Source: Halomonas shengliensis (lineage in GTDB: Bacteria; Pseudomonadota; Gammaproteobacteria; Pseudomonadales; Halomonadaceae). Taken from it: a stretch of DNA of 64,000 bases. The stretch's first letter is position 1, and each line of letters begins with the position of its first letter. A program made the translations under genes and the position numbers. The DNA lies in contig NZ_FNIV01000001.1 in the NCBI RefSeq assembly GCF_900104135.1, positions 372,001 through 436,000 of the forward strand, written 5' to 3'. A model generated the notes under the pieces. The model did no database searches and was not told where the DNA came from. It saw only the letters and a program-made list of their open reading frames with translations. Below are positions 1 to 8,307 of this stretch, piece after piece.

Positions 1-150
1 CTGATCTTCCTCTCGCCGCCGGTGTCGCTGCTGCTGCTCTACCTGGTGGTGGACGAGCCGATCCTGCCGTCTACCCTGGTCGGCCTGGTGCTGATCCTCG
101 CCGGCCTCGGCCTGCAGCAGTGGCAGAAGGCGCCGGCGGCAGCGCAGTAG
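1..150 (+). CDS. EamA/DMT-family transporter, C-terminal end (partial)
   Basis: The reading frame is open from the first base and stops at a TAG at 148-150, so only the last 49 residues are present. They form two hydrophobic stretches separated by a short VVDEP turn and end in a Gln/Lys/Ala-rich tail. The pattern of a hydrophobic helix, a polar xxEP turn, then a helix with LVGLVLILAGL is typical of the last two helices of EamA drug/metabolite transporters, which are inner-membrane permeases. The start and the substrate lie outside the window. The family call rests only on this tail. Confidence 0.6.
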   Translation: MIFLSPPVSLLLLYLVVDEPILPSTLVGLVLILAGLGLQQWQKAPAAAQ

Positions 151-174
151 GCGACTCGAAAGCCCGCAACGGCG

Positions 175-846
175 TCAGCCCTGCGCCTCGGCCAGGGCCA
201 GGCCGTTCTCCTCGAGCAGCGGTGCCAGCGTCGGCCAGACGTTCTCCAGGATGACCGGCTGGGCGGCGGCGGTGGGGTGGATGCCGTCGTCCTGCATCAG
301 CGTCTCCTCCAGCGCCACCCCCTCGAGCAGGAAGGGCACCAGCGGCAGGTCGTAGTCGTCGGCCAGGCGGTGGTAGACCCCGGTGAAGGCGTCGCGGTAG
401 GCCTGGCCGTAGTTGGGCGGGATGTCGATGCCCAGCAGCAGCACCTCGGCGCCCGCCTCTTGGCTCGCCTCGACCATGCGCCGCATGTTGGCCTGGAACT
501 GTCCCGGCGGCAGGCCGCGCAGGCCGTCGTTGCCGCCCAGCTCGAGCAGAACGATGTCGGGGTCATGCTGTCCGAGAAGCTCGGGCAGCCGGGTCGCGCC
601 GCCGCTGGAGGTCTCGCCGCTGATGCTCGCGTTGACCACCCGCGCCTTCCCGTCGAGGCGCGCCTGCAGCAGACTGACCCAGCCGGCGTCGGCCTCGATG
701 CCATAGGCGGCACTCAGGCTGTCGCCCATCACCAGCAGGGTGGGGCGTTCCTCGGCAGGCGCGGCCTGGGTCCAGAGCACCAGGGCCAGGGCCAGCAGCC
801 AGCCCAGCGAGCAACGCAACGCAACAGCAGGGGATCTTGTGATCAT
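175..846 (-). CDS. tesA: TesA-like periplasmic SGNH esterase/thioesterase I
   Basis: This is a 223-residue SGNH hydrolase that cleaves acyl-thioesters and aryl esters. The N-terminus is a clear signal peptide (hydrophobic core LLALALVLW, cleavage near APAEE), so it acts in the periplasm. Block I is GDSLSAAYG with the nucleophilic Ser. Block II Gly is in the NASISGETSSGG segment, block III is GGND, and block V is DDGIHP with the catalytic Asp and His. Length fits the family. It is divergent from ybbA, as in E. coli. The start codon is CAT on the plus strand at 844-846, sharing bases with the ybbA ATG at 845-847. A GAGAGG Shine-Dalgarno lies about 9 bases upstream. Confidence 0.92.
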   Translation of the reverse strand: MITRSPAVALRCSLGWLLALALVLWTQAAPAEERPTLLVMGDSLSAAYGIEADAGWVSLLQARLDGKARVVNASISGETSSGGATRLPELLGQHDPDIVLLELGGNDGLRGLPPGQFQANMRRMVEASQEAGAEVLLLGIDIPPNYGQAYRDAFTGVYHRLADDYDLPLVPFLLEGVALEETLMQDDGIHPTAAAQPVILENVWPTLAPLLEENGLALAEAQG

Positions 847-1564
847 GAAGGCGACCTCTCAGCGGAACACGACACCGATTCTACACGCCGAGCACCTCTG
901 CAAGGAGGTGGCCAGCGGCGAACGGCGGCTCACCATTCTGAATGATCTGGCGCTCTCGGTGTTCCCCGGCGAGACGGTGGCGATCCTCGGCCAGAGCGGC
1001 GCCGGCAAGTCGACCCTGCTGGGGCTGCTGGCCGGTCTCGACCTGCCCACCTCCGGCGAGCTCTCGATGTTCGGCCACCTCCTCGCCGAGCTCGACGAGG
1101 ATGGCCGGGCACGGCTGCGCGCCGGCCGGGTGGGCTTCGTGTTCCAGAACTTCCAGTTGCTGCCCACCCTCACGGCGCTGGAGAACGTGATGCTGCCGCT
1201 GGAGCTCTCGCCACGGGCCGGCGCCGAGGCGCGCGCCCGGGAGTGGCTGGAGCGGGTGGGGCTGGGCGAGCGCCTGGACCACCTGCCCAAGCAGCTCTCC
1301 GGCGGCGAACAGCAGCGGGTGGCCCTGGCCCGGGCCTTCGTCACCGGCGCCGAGCTGGTGTTCGCCGACGAGCCCACCGGCAACCTCGACCCCGACACCG
1401 GCGAGCGCATCATCGAGGCACTGTTCGCCCTCAACCGCGAGGCCGGCACCACCCTGGTGCTGGTCACCCACGATCACGCCCTGGCGCGGCGCTGCGATCG
1501 CAGCCTGCGCCTGGACCACGGCCGCCTGACCGAGATGATGACCCTCGACGAGGTGAGCGCATGA
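845..1564 (+). CDS. ybbA: ABC transporter ATP-binding protein YbbA (MacB/LolD type)
   Basis: This 239-residue protein is the cytoplasmic ATPase that would power the YbbP permease encoded next. Walker A is GQSGAGKST, the Q-loop is in VFQNFQLLP, the signature is LSGGEQQR, Walker B is LVFADEPTGNLD and the switch His is in VTHDH. The DEPTGNLD form is typical of the LolD/MacB/FtsE group of mechanotransmission transporters rather than importers. The ATG at 845 has an AGGGGA Shine-Dalgarno 10 bases upstream; the open frame extends further upstream but only across tesA. The gene ends ATGA-overlapped with ybbP, so the two are translationally coupled. Confidence 0.93.
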   Translation: MKATSQRNTTPILHAEHLCKEVASGERRLTILNDLALSVFPGETVAILGQSGAGKSTLLGLLAGLDLPTSGELSMFGHLLAELDEDGRARLRAGRVGFVFQNFQLLPTLTALENVMLPLELSPRAGAEARAREWLERVGLGERLDHLPKQLSGGEQQRVALARAFVTGAELVFADEPTGNLDPDTGERIIEALFALNREAGTTLVLVTHDHALARRCDRSLRLDHGRLTEMMTLDEVSA

Positions 1565-4140
1565 GTCGGCCCGCCCTGCGCCTGGCGCGCTTCTCGGCGC
1601 GGGGGCTGGCACGGGACCTGCGCGCCGCCGACGTGCGTGCGCTTTTCGTCGCCCTGGCCCTGGCGGTGGCCGCCTCCACCATGATCGGCTTCTTCCTGGA
1701 CCGCCTCGACCGCGGCCTGACCCGCCAGGCGAGCCAGCTGCTGGGCGGCGACCTGGTGCTGGAGCAGGCGCGGCCCTTCGATGACGCCCTGCGCGCCGAG
1801 CTCGAGGAGGCCGGCCTGGTGCTCAGCGACCAGATCGACATGGTCTCCATGGTCAGCTTCGACGACGCCTTCCAGCCGGCCAGCCTCAAGGTGGTGGACG
1901 ACCGCTACCCCCTCTATGGCGCGGCGGAGGTGGACCTGGGGGAGGGCGTCGAGACCCTGGCGCGCGGCCCCGCCCCCGGCGAGGTGTGGCTGGCGCCGCG
2001 CCTGGCCCTGCTGCTCGAGGCCCAGGTCGGCGACCGGGTGCGCATCGGTGAGAGCGAGCTCAAGGTGGGCGGCCTGGTGGAGCGTGAGCCCGACCAGTCC
2101 GCCGGCTTCGGCAGCTTCAATCCGCGCCTGATGATGCATATCGACGACATCGGCGACACCGCCCTGGTCCAGGACGGCTCGCGGGTGGAGTTCGAGCTGC
2201 TGGGCGCCGGGCCGCCGGACCTCCTGGAGGCGCTCACCCCGCTGCTGGAGCGGCTGCGTCGCGACGGGGTGGAGGTGCGCGACGTGCGCCGCGACCGCCC
2301 CGGGCTCGGCAACGCCCTGGAGCGCGCCGAGCGCTACCTGAGCCTGGCCGGGCTCGCCGCGGTGCTGCTGGCCGGGGTGGCGGTGGCCATGTCCACCCGC
2401 CGCTACGTCGACCGCCACCTGGATACCGCCGCCCTGCTGCGCTGCTTCGGCGCCACACAGGGGGAGCTCAGCCGACTGTTCGCCCTGCAGCTGCTGTGGC
2501 TGGCGCTGGCGGCCTCGCTGCTGGGGGCGGCGCTGGGGCTGGCCGGCCAGGCCGGGCTGCTGGCGCTGCTCACCGCCTTCCTGCCGCTGGAGCTGCCGCC
2601 GCCCGGTGCGCTGCCTCTGTGGCTCGGGGTGTTCACCGCCCTGGCGGTGCTGGTGGGCTTCGCCGGCCCCACCCTGCTGCGGCTCAAGAAGGTCAGCGCC
2701 CTCAAGGTGCTGCGTCGCGAGCTCGACCCGCTGCCCGCCTCGGCGTGGCTGGTGGTGGCGGTGGCCAGCGCGGTCTTCGGCGGCCTGCTGTGGCTCTACT
2801 CCGGCGATCTCGGCCTCGCGGTGGCCCTGCTGCTGGGCGGGCTGGTCATGCTGGTGGTGCTGTGGGGGCTGGGCCGGCTGTTGCTGGCCGGCGTGCTGCG
2901 CCTGGCGGCGCGGCTGCCCCGCGGCGAGGGCGAGGCGGGGCTGAGCCAGGCACTGCGCCTGGGGGGCGCCCAGCTGGCGCGGCGGCGCACGGCGAGCCTG
3001 GGCCAGCTGCTCGCCTTCGCGGTGACCTTCTTCGCCATGGCGATGATCGCCATGGTGCGCGGCGACCTGCTGACCACCTGGCAGGCGCAGCTCCCCGAGG
3101 AGACCCCCAACCACTTCGCCATCAACATCCAGCCCCACGAGCGGGAGGCCTTCGAGGCCGCCCTGGGCGATGCCGCCGACGCCCGCAGCGCCCTCTATCC
3201 CATGGTGCGTGGGCGCATCACCGCCATCAACGGCGAGACGCCCCGCGACGCGGTGCCACCCGAGTCGCGCGGCGACAACGCCCTGCGCCGCGAGCTCAAC
3301 CTCACCTGGCGCGAGACCCTGCCTGAGGGCAACCGCCTGGTGGCGGGCCGCTGGTTCGATGCCACGGCCGAGGGCGGCGGCGACTGGTTCGACGAGGTGG
3401 CCGCCGAGCCCGGCGTGGCGACGGTGCCGATCTCCCTGGAGGATGGCCTGGCCGAGCGCTTCGGCCTGGGGCTGGGCGATACCCTCACCTTCACCATCGG
3501 CGCCGACGAGGTGGTGGGCGAGGTGCAGAGCCTGCGCGACCTGGACTGGGACAGCTTCCGCCCCAACTTCTACGTCATCTTCCCCCCCGGGGTGCTGGAG
3601 CGCTTCGGCCACAGCTTCATCACCGCCTTCCACCTCGACGAGGAGCGGCGCGAGCTGACCCGCGAGCTGGTGCGCGACTTCCCCGGGGTCACCCTGCTCA
3701 ACGTCGACGCCATCCTCGCCCAGGTGCGCGAGCTGCTCACCCAGGTGACCCGCGCCGTGGAGCTGGTGCTGGCCTTCGTGCTGCTGGCCGGCGTCAGCGT
3801 GCTCTATGCCGCACTCACCGCCAGCCGTCCGGTGCGTGCCCACGAGAGCGGCCTGCTGCGCGTCTTCGGCGCCGGCAACCGCCTGCTCTCGCGGGTGCAG
3901 GGGGCGGAGTTCGCCATCCTCGGCCTCGCCAGCGGCCTGATGGGCGCGCTGCTGGCGGAGCTGGCCACCGCCGGGCTCTACCTCGCCTGGCTCGACCTGG
4001 CGCCGCGTCCCCACCCCTGGCTGTGGCTGGCGCTGCCGCTGGGCGGGGCGCTGGCGATCGGCGCCATCGGGCACTTGCTCTCCCGGGACCTGCGCCGCCA
4101 GGCCCCGGCGGCGAGTCTGGGCCTGCTGGGCGAGACCTGA
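1561..4140 (+). CDS. ybbP: FtsX-family ABC permease YbbP
   Basis: An 859-residue inner-membrane permease with FtsX-like domains. The first membrane segment is near residues 20-40. It is followed by a large extracytoplasmic region, a cluster of Leu/Ala/Gly-rich helices around residues 260-480, a second periplasmic domain, and three C-terminal helices. This duplicated architecture is that of YbbP, slightly longer than the E. coli protein. It overlaps ybbA by 4 bases. With YbbA and the divergent periplasmic hydrolase TesA it forms a conserved trio; a role in moving hydrophobic compounds or lipids across the envelope is a family-based expectation, not something the sequence proves. Confidence 0.9.
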   Translation: MSRPALRLARFSARGLARDLRAADVRALFVALALAVAASTMIGFFLDRLDRGLTRQASQLLGGDLVLEQARPFDDALRAELEEAGLVLSDQIDMVSMVSFDDAFQPASLKVVDDRYPLYGAAEVDLGEGVETLARGPAPGEVWLAPRLALLLEAQVGDRVRIGESELKVGGLVEREPDQSAGFGSFNPRLMMHIDDIGDTALVQDGSRVEFELLGAGPPDLLEALTPLLERLRRDGVEVRDVRRDRPGLGNALERAERYLSLAGLAAVLLAGVAVAMSTRRYVDRHLDTAALLRCFGATQGELSRLFALQLLWLALAASLLGAALGLAGQAGLLALLTAFLPLELPPPGALPLWLGVFTALAVLVGFAGPTLLRLKKVSALKVLRRELDPLPASAWLVVAVASAVFGGLLWLYSGDLGLAVALLLGGLVMLVVLWGLGRLLLAGVLRLAARLPRGEGEAGLSQALRLGGAQLARRRTASLGQLLAFAVTFFAMAMIAMVRGDLLTTWQAQLPEETPNHFAINIQPHEREAFEAALGDAADARSALYPMVRGRITAINGETPRDAVPPESRGDNALRRELNLTWRETLPEGNRLVAGRWFDATAEGGGDWFDEVAAEPGVATVPISLEDGLAERFGLGLGDTLTFTIGADEVVGEVQSLRDLDWDSFRPNFYVIFPPGVLERFGHSFITAFHLDEERRELTRELVRDFPGVTLLNVDAILAQVRELLTQVTRAVELVLAFVLLAGVSVLYAALTASRPVRAHESGLLRVFGAGNRLLSRVQGAEFAILGLASGLMGALLAELATAGLYLAWLDLAPRPHPWLWLALPLGGALAIGAIGHLLSRDLRRQAPAASLGLLGET

Positions 4141-4149
4141 GGCGTCGTC

Positions 4150-5571
4150 ATGAAGAGGGACACCCTGCGCTATCGGCTGCTGGAGGCCCAGCTGGAACTC
4201 GCCCGCCGCCAGGAGCGTGCGGTGGTCCTGCTGCTCACCGGCCATGCGGCGACCCACAAGGGACAGCTGGTCAACGCCCTCAATCGCTGGCTGGAGAACC
4301 GCCACACCGAGGTGCACGCCCTGGCCCCCAGCAGCGAGGAGCAGAGCCGCCCCTACTGGTGGCGCTACTGGCGACGGGTGCCGGAACGCGGGCGCATCGG
4401 CATCTTCATCCATGGCTGGCACGGCGACGCGCTCTTCGCCCGTGCCGAGCGGCGCCTCGCCGCCGGCGCCTTCGAGGATCGCCTGTCCCAGATCCGCCAG
4501 TTCGAGGCCGAGCTCGCCGCCGAGGGGGTGGTGCTGCTCAAGCTGTGGATGGAGATCGGCCGCCACGCCCAGCGCGATCGCCTGCAGGCGCTGGCGGCCG
4601 ACCCGGCCACCGCCTGGCAGGTGGGGCCGGTGGAGTGGCAGCGCCATGTGCAGCACGCCGCCATCCAGTCGCTGGGGCGGCGCCTGCGCGAGGCCACCGA
4701 GGCGCCCCACGCCCCCTGGCAGCGCCTGGCGCTGCGCGAGCCCGACGCGCAGTTGCCGCGGGTCGCCGAGGGGCTGCTGGCCGCCATCGGCGAGCCACGG
4801 CCGGCCCCGCCGCCTCCTGCCGAGGTCGCCCCCCTGGCGGCGGTGCCCCGGCTCCACCAGGCCGCCCCCCGGGAGGTCGAGCCCCTGGCCAAGCCTCGCT
4901 ACCGGGAGCGCCTGGCCGCCGCCCAGGCGCGGCTGGCGATCAACGCCCGCGAGGCCGCCCGCCGCCGACTGCCGGTGGTGATCGTCTTCGAGGGGCTGGA
5001 CGCGGCGGGGAAGGGTGGCAGCATCCATCGCCTCACCGCGGCGCTGGACGCCCGCCAGTACCGCGTGCACCGCATCGCCGCGCCCAGCGACGAGGAGGCC
5101 CTGCGCCCCTGGGCCTGGCGCTTCTGGCGACGCCTGCCCGCCGACGGGCGCCTGGCTATCTTCGATCGCAGCTGGTATGGCCGGGTACTAGTGGAGCGGG
5201 TCGAGGGGCTGGCCTCCGAGGCCGCCTGGCGGCGGGCCTACGGCGAGATCCGCCACTTCGAGGAGCGCCTGCTGGCGCATGGCGGGGTACTGATCAAGCT
5301 GTTCCTGGCGATCTCCCGGGACGAGCAGCTCAGGCGCTTCGAGGATCGCGCCGCCACGCCCCACAAGCGCCACAAGCTGACCGCCGAGGACTGGCGCAAC
5401 CGCGAGCACTGGGACGACTACCACCAGGCCATCGACGCGATGTTCGCCGCCACCCACCGCCCCGGGGCCGAGTGGACCCTGGTGGCCGGCGACGACAAGC
5501 GCCGGGCCCGCCTGGCGGTACTGGAGGTCGTCAACGAGCGCCTCGAGGCGCGACTCGCCGCGGCCGATTGA
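4150..5571 (+). CDS. pap: polyphosphate:AMP phosphotransferase (two-domain PPK2 family)
   Basis: This 473-residue cytoplasmic enzyme is expected to transfer phosphate from polyphosphate to AMP, giving ADP. It carries two tandem PPK2 domains. The C-terminal one has an intact P-loop, EGLDAAGKGG, from about residue 281, and the lid motif DRSWYGRVLVERVEG. The N-terminal one has a degenerate P-loop, TGHAATHKGQ at about 30-39, with GWHGDALF in place of the lid. An active C-terminal and degenerate N-terminal domain is the pattern of class II PPK2 enzymes. It starts 9 bases after ybbP. The same window encodes a CHAD protein, another polyphosphate-linked family. Confidence 0.9.
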   Translation: MKRDTLRYRLLEAQLELARRQERAVVLLLTGHAATHKGQLVNALNRWLENRHTEVHALAPSSEEQSRPYWWRYWRRVPERGRIGIFIHGWHGDALFARAERRLAAGAFEDRLSQIRQFEAELAAEGVVLLKLWMEIGRHAQRDRLQALAADPATAWQVGPVEWQRHVQHAAIQSLGRRLREATEAPHAPWQRLALREPDAQLPRVAEGLLAAIGEPRPAPPPPAEVAPLAAVPRLHQAAPREVEPLAKPRYRERLAAAQARLAINAREAARRRLPVVIVFEGLDAAGKGGSIHRLTAALDARQYRVHRIAAPSDEEALRPWAWRFWRRLPADGRLAIFDRSWYGRVLVERVEGLASEAAWRRAYGEIRHFEERLLAHGGVLIKLFLAISRDEQLRRFEDRAATPHKRHKLTAEDWRNREHWDDYHQAIDAMFAATHRPGAEWTLVAGDDKRRARLAVLEVVNERLEARLAAAD

Positions 5572-5624
5572 GCTAGGCTGGGAGCAGTTCTCCACGCCAT
5601 CACGATCACACGGGAGGTGGTCCC

Positions 5625-6758
5625 ATGCGGTTATCCCTTCTCACCGCGGCGCTCGCCGCCGCCCTCATGCTGCCGGCCGCCCCAGTACTGGCCGATGCCG
5701 AGCGCCTGGAGGCCGATCTGCGGGCGCTGTTCGCCGGGCGCGGCGAGCTGACCCTCGGAGAGGTCTCCACCTCGCTGCTCGGCGGCGAGACCCGCGCCGA
5801 GGAGATTCGCTTCACCGGCCACGACGGCGAGCGGCTGTGGGTCGAGCGCTACGTGGTCGCCGGCGACTACGACGCCCCGGACGCCGTCACCCTGGAGGGC
5901 GTGCGCCTGGAGGGCGAGGTGGAGGAGCTGGAGGCGCCGCTCACCATCGCCGTCGAGGAGGTCGCCCTGGACGCCCCCGACCGGGCGGTGCCGCCGCGTG
6001 ACGACGAGGCGCTGGAGGAGGCCTGGTTCGACGGCGTGACCCTGACCAGCTTGGCCATCGACCATCGCGAGGAGCGCCTCGCGCGCCTGGAGCGCCTCGC
6101 GCTGGACAACGACTTCGCGGACGGCGAGGGTGGCCTCTGGCTCGACGCCCTGTCGCTGGACCTCCCCCGGATGATCGCGCTCTCCCCCGAGGAGGAGCGG
6201 ACCCGCCTGCGCATGGCCAGCAACGTGCTTACCGACGGCAGCGGCGAACTGCGCCTGGACGCCGCCTTCGATGCCCGCTGGGAGCCCGAGGACGAGCGTG
6301 AGGGGCGCCTCGTCAGCGACGGCGAGCTGACCCTGCGTGACGGCCTGGTGTTCGGCCTCGACCTCGATAGCCTGCTGGTCCTGCCCGAGGAGGGCGACGT
6401 CACCACGCTGATGGCCGAGGGCACCCTGCTGGAGGAGGCCGCCCTGGGCGGCGGCCGGCTCGAGCTGCGCCTGGCCGAGCGTGGGCTCTTCGACCGCCTG
6501 GCGACCCTGGGCGCCACCATGGAAGGCATCAGCAAGGCCCAGTACCTGGAACAGGCGCGCACCCAGGCCGAGGGCTTCGGGATGATGTTCGGCCCCCAGG
6601 TGCGCGACCTGCTCAACGGCCTGGTGGACCTGATGGCCGGCGGCGCCGAGAGCCTGGTGGTCACCCTCGACCTGCCCGCCGAGGAGCGTCTCGAGCGCTT
6701 CGCCGAGGACCCGCTGGCGCTGCCCGAACGCTTCGCCATGCGCGTGGAGACCCGCTGA
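5625..6758 (+). CDS. exported protein of unknown function
   Basis: This 377-residue protein starts at an ATG preceded by a GGGAGG Shine-Dalgarno. The first 23 residues are a standard signal peptide (LLTAALAAALMLPAAPVLADA), so the product is periplasmic or outer-membrane associated. The mature part is very acidic and rich in Glu, Asp and Leu, and repeats short beta-strand-like units of the form LxLDxLxLDxP, suggesting an extended beta-rich fold. It has no cysteines and no catalytic motif I recognise. Acidic surface composition fits halophilic proteins. It lies between pap and glyA on the same strand. I cannot assign a function. Confidence 0.75.
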   Translation: MRLSLLTAALAAALMLPAAPVLADAERLEADLRALFAGRGELTLGEVSTSLLGGETRAEEIRFTGHDGERLWVERYVVAGDYDAPDAVTLEGVRLEGEVEELEAPLTIAVEEVALDAPDRAVPPRDDEALEEAWFDGVTLTSLAIDHREERLARLERLALDNDFADGEGGLWLDALSLDLPRMIALSPEEERTRLRMASNVLTDGSGELRLDAAFDARWEPEDEREGRLVSDGELTLRDGLVFGLDLDSLLVLPEEGDVTTLMAEGTLLEEAALGGGRLELRLAERGLFDRLATLGATMEGISKAQYLEQARTQAEGFGMMFGPQVRDLLNGLVDLMAGGAESLVVTLDLPAEERLERFAEDPLALPERFAMRVETR

Positions 6759-6780
6759 GCCCTCGCCGACGTGCGCCGAT

Positions 6781-6816
6781 TCGCCGTCGGCGATGATCCG
6801 CTTTCATGTGAAAGCG
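6781..6816. promoter_or_regulatory. paired inverted repeats in the glyA leader (operator candidates)
   Basis: Two palindromes lie 60-95 bases before the glyA start. The first, 6781-6793, has arms TCGCCG and CGGCGA around a single base. The second, 6799-6816, is CGCTTTCA-TG-TGAAAGCG with perfect 8-bp arms. Spacing is too tight for an RNA hairpin, so protein binding is more likely. E. coli glyA is controlled by PurR and MetR; neither the PurR consensus nor the MetR half-site orientation is matched well here, so the regulator is not known. Confidence 0.45.
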
Positions 6817-6875
6817 CCGGGGGCTGGGGTATCATGCGAGGACATCTTCACTCCGTGATGCGAGGTTTCCAGACG

Positions 6876-8141
6876 ATGTTCAGCCGTGACATGACGATTG
6901 CCGGTTTCGATGACGCCCTCCTTGACGCCATGCAGCAGGAAGTGCGGCGCCAGGAGGCTCACATCGAGCTGATCGCTTCCGAGAACTATGCCAGTCCCCG
7001 GGTGATGGAAGCCCAGGGCAGCCAGCTCACCAATAAGTACGCGGAAGGCTATCCCGGCAAGCGCTACTACGGCGGCTGCGAGTATGTCGACGTCGTCGAG
7101 CAGCTGGCCATCGATTACGCCAAGCAGCTGTTCGGCGCCACCTACGCCAACGTCCAGCCGCACTCCGGCTCCCAGGCCAATGCCGCGGTCTTCCAGGCGC
7201 TGGTCAAGCCGGGCGATACCGTGCTGGGCATGAGCCTGGACGCCGGCGGCCACCTGACCCACGGCGCCAAGCCCAACTTCTCCGGCAAGCACTACCACGC
7301 CGTGCAGTACGGCATCGACGAGGCCGGCCGCATCGACTACGCCGAGGTGGCCAAGCTGGCCCGCGAGCACCAGCCGAAGATGATCATCGCCGGCTTCTCC
7401 GCCTACTCCCAGATCATCGACTGGGCCAAGTTCCGCGAGATCGCCGACGAGGTGGGCGCCTACCTGCTGGTGGACATGGCCCATGTGGCCGGCCTGGTGG
7501 CCGCCGGCGTCTACCCGACCCCGCTGCCCCATGCCCACGTGGTCACCACCACCACCCACAAGACCCTGCGTGGCCCCCGCGGCGGCCTGATCCTCTCCAG
7601 CGAGGGTGACGAGGCGATGGAGAAGAAGCTCCAGTCCGCGGTCTTCCCGGGCAGCCAGGGCGGCCCGCTGGAGCACGTCATCGCCGCCAAGGCGATCTGC
7701 TTCAAGGAGGCCATGGCCCCCGAGTTCAAGACCTACCAGCAGCAGGTGGTCAAGAACGCCCAGGTGATGGCCAGCGTGTTCATCGAACGCGGCTATGAGA
7801 TCGTTTCCGGCGGCACCGAGGACCACCTCTTCCTGCTCTCGCTGATCAAGCAGGGCCTGACCGGCAAGGACGCTGACGCCGCCCTGGGTCGCGCCCACAT
7901 CACCGTCAACAAGAACGCCGTGCCCGGCGACCCGCAGAGCCCCTTCGTCACCTCCGGCCTGCGCATCGGCACCCCGGCGGTGACCACCCGCGGCTTCGGC
8001 GAGGGCGAGTGCAAGGAGCTCGCCGGCTGGATCTGCGACATCCTCGACGTGATGGCCAAGGGCGAGGACACCGCCGCCATCGAGGGCGAGGTCAAGGCCA
8101 AGGTCGAGGCCGTCTGCGCCAACTTCCCCGTCTACCGCTGA
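6876..8141 (+). CDS. glyA: serine hydroxymethyltransferase
   Basis: A 421-residue PLP enzyme that interconverts serine and glycine while charging tetrahydrofolate with a one-carbon unit, in the cytoplasm. The sequence carries the family hallmarks: [12 protein letters not shown] near the N-terminus, [25 protein letters not shown], and the PLP-lysine motif [14 protein letters not shown] with the Schiff-base Lys at residue 229, as in E. coli. Upstream in-frame ATGs exist, but starting at 6876 ([11 protein letters not shown]) gives the standard length. An intrinsic-terminator-like hairpin follows at once. The leader holds paired palindromes. Confidence 0.97.
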   Translation: MFSRDMTIAGFDDALLDAMQQEVRRQEAHIELIASENYASPRVMEAQGSQLTNKYAEGYPGKRYYGGCEYVDVVEQLAIDYAKQLFGATYANVQPHSGSQANAAVFQALVKPGDTVLGMSLDAGGHLTHGAKPNFSGKHYHAVQYGIDEAGRIDYAEVAKLAREHQPKMIIAGFSAYSQIIDWAKFREIADEVGAYLLVDMAHVAGLVAAGVYPTPLPHAHVVTTTTHKTLRGPRGGLILSSEGDEAMEKKLQSAVFPGSQGGPLEHVIAAKAICFKEAMAPEFKTYQQQVVKNAQVMASVFIERGYEIVSGGTEDHLFLLSLIKQGLTGKDADAALGRAHITVNKNAVPGDPQSPFVTSGLRIGTPAVTTRGFGEGECKELAGWICDILDVMAKGEDTAAIEGEVKAKVEAVCANFPVYR

Positions 8142-8180
8142 TCCCGGGTGGGCCGCCTCCCGGCCCGCCCTTCCGCACAC

Positions 8181-8224
8181 CCAGGGCCCCGCCCGGCATT
8201 CGCCGGGCGGGGCCCTGGCGTTTC
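8181..8224 (+). terminator. strong hairpin after glyA
   Basis: A perfect 17-bp GC-rich stem (8181-8197 with 8202-8218) closes a 4-base ATTC loop and is followed by GCGTTTC. The stem is unusually strong; the U-tract is short. Its place 40 bases after the glyA stop fits transcription termination. Confidence 0.85.
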
Positions 8225-8268
8225 GGGCGACCAAAGTCTAACGGCGGGCGGTGCCGATCTGGTCCAGT

Positions 8269-8283
8269 CTATGTCGGACATAG
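8269..8283. promoter_or_regulatory. operator candidate for the adjacent FCD/GntR regulator
   Basis: A perfect 15-bp palindrome, CTATGTC-G-GACATAG, lies 25 bases before the regulator start. A palindrome with a TGTC/GACA core and odd centre is the usual kind of site for GntR-family FCD regulators. Because regulator and dctPQM run in one direction, binding here would control the regulator and probably the transporter. A near match, ATATCTGACAT, precedes the paralogous regulator at 61704. Confidence 0.6.
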
Positions 8284-8307
8284 CTTTTCTCAGGTCGTAC
8301 AGAAACC

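Noticed and set aside
1474..5070. 1198-residue open frame on the minus strand
   Set aside because: It lies opposite ybbA, ybbP and pap, has Gln/His/Gly-rich low-complexity composition typical of antisense frames in GC-rich DNA, and shows no motif.
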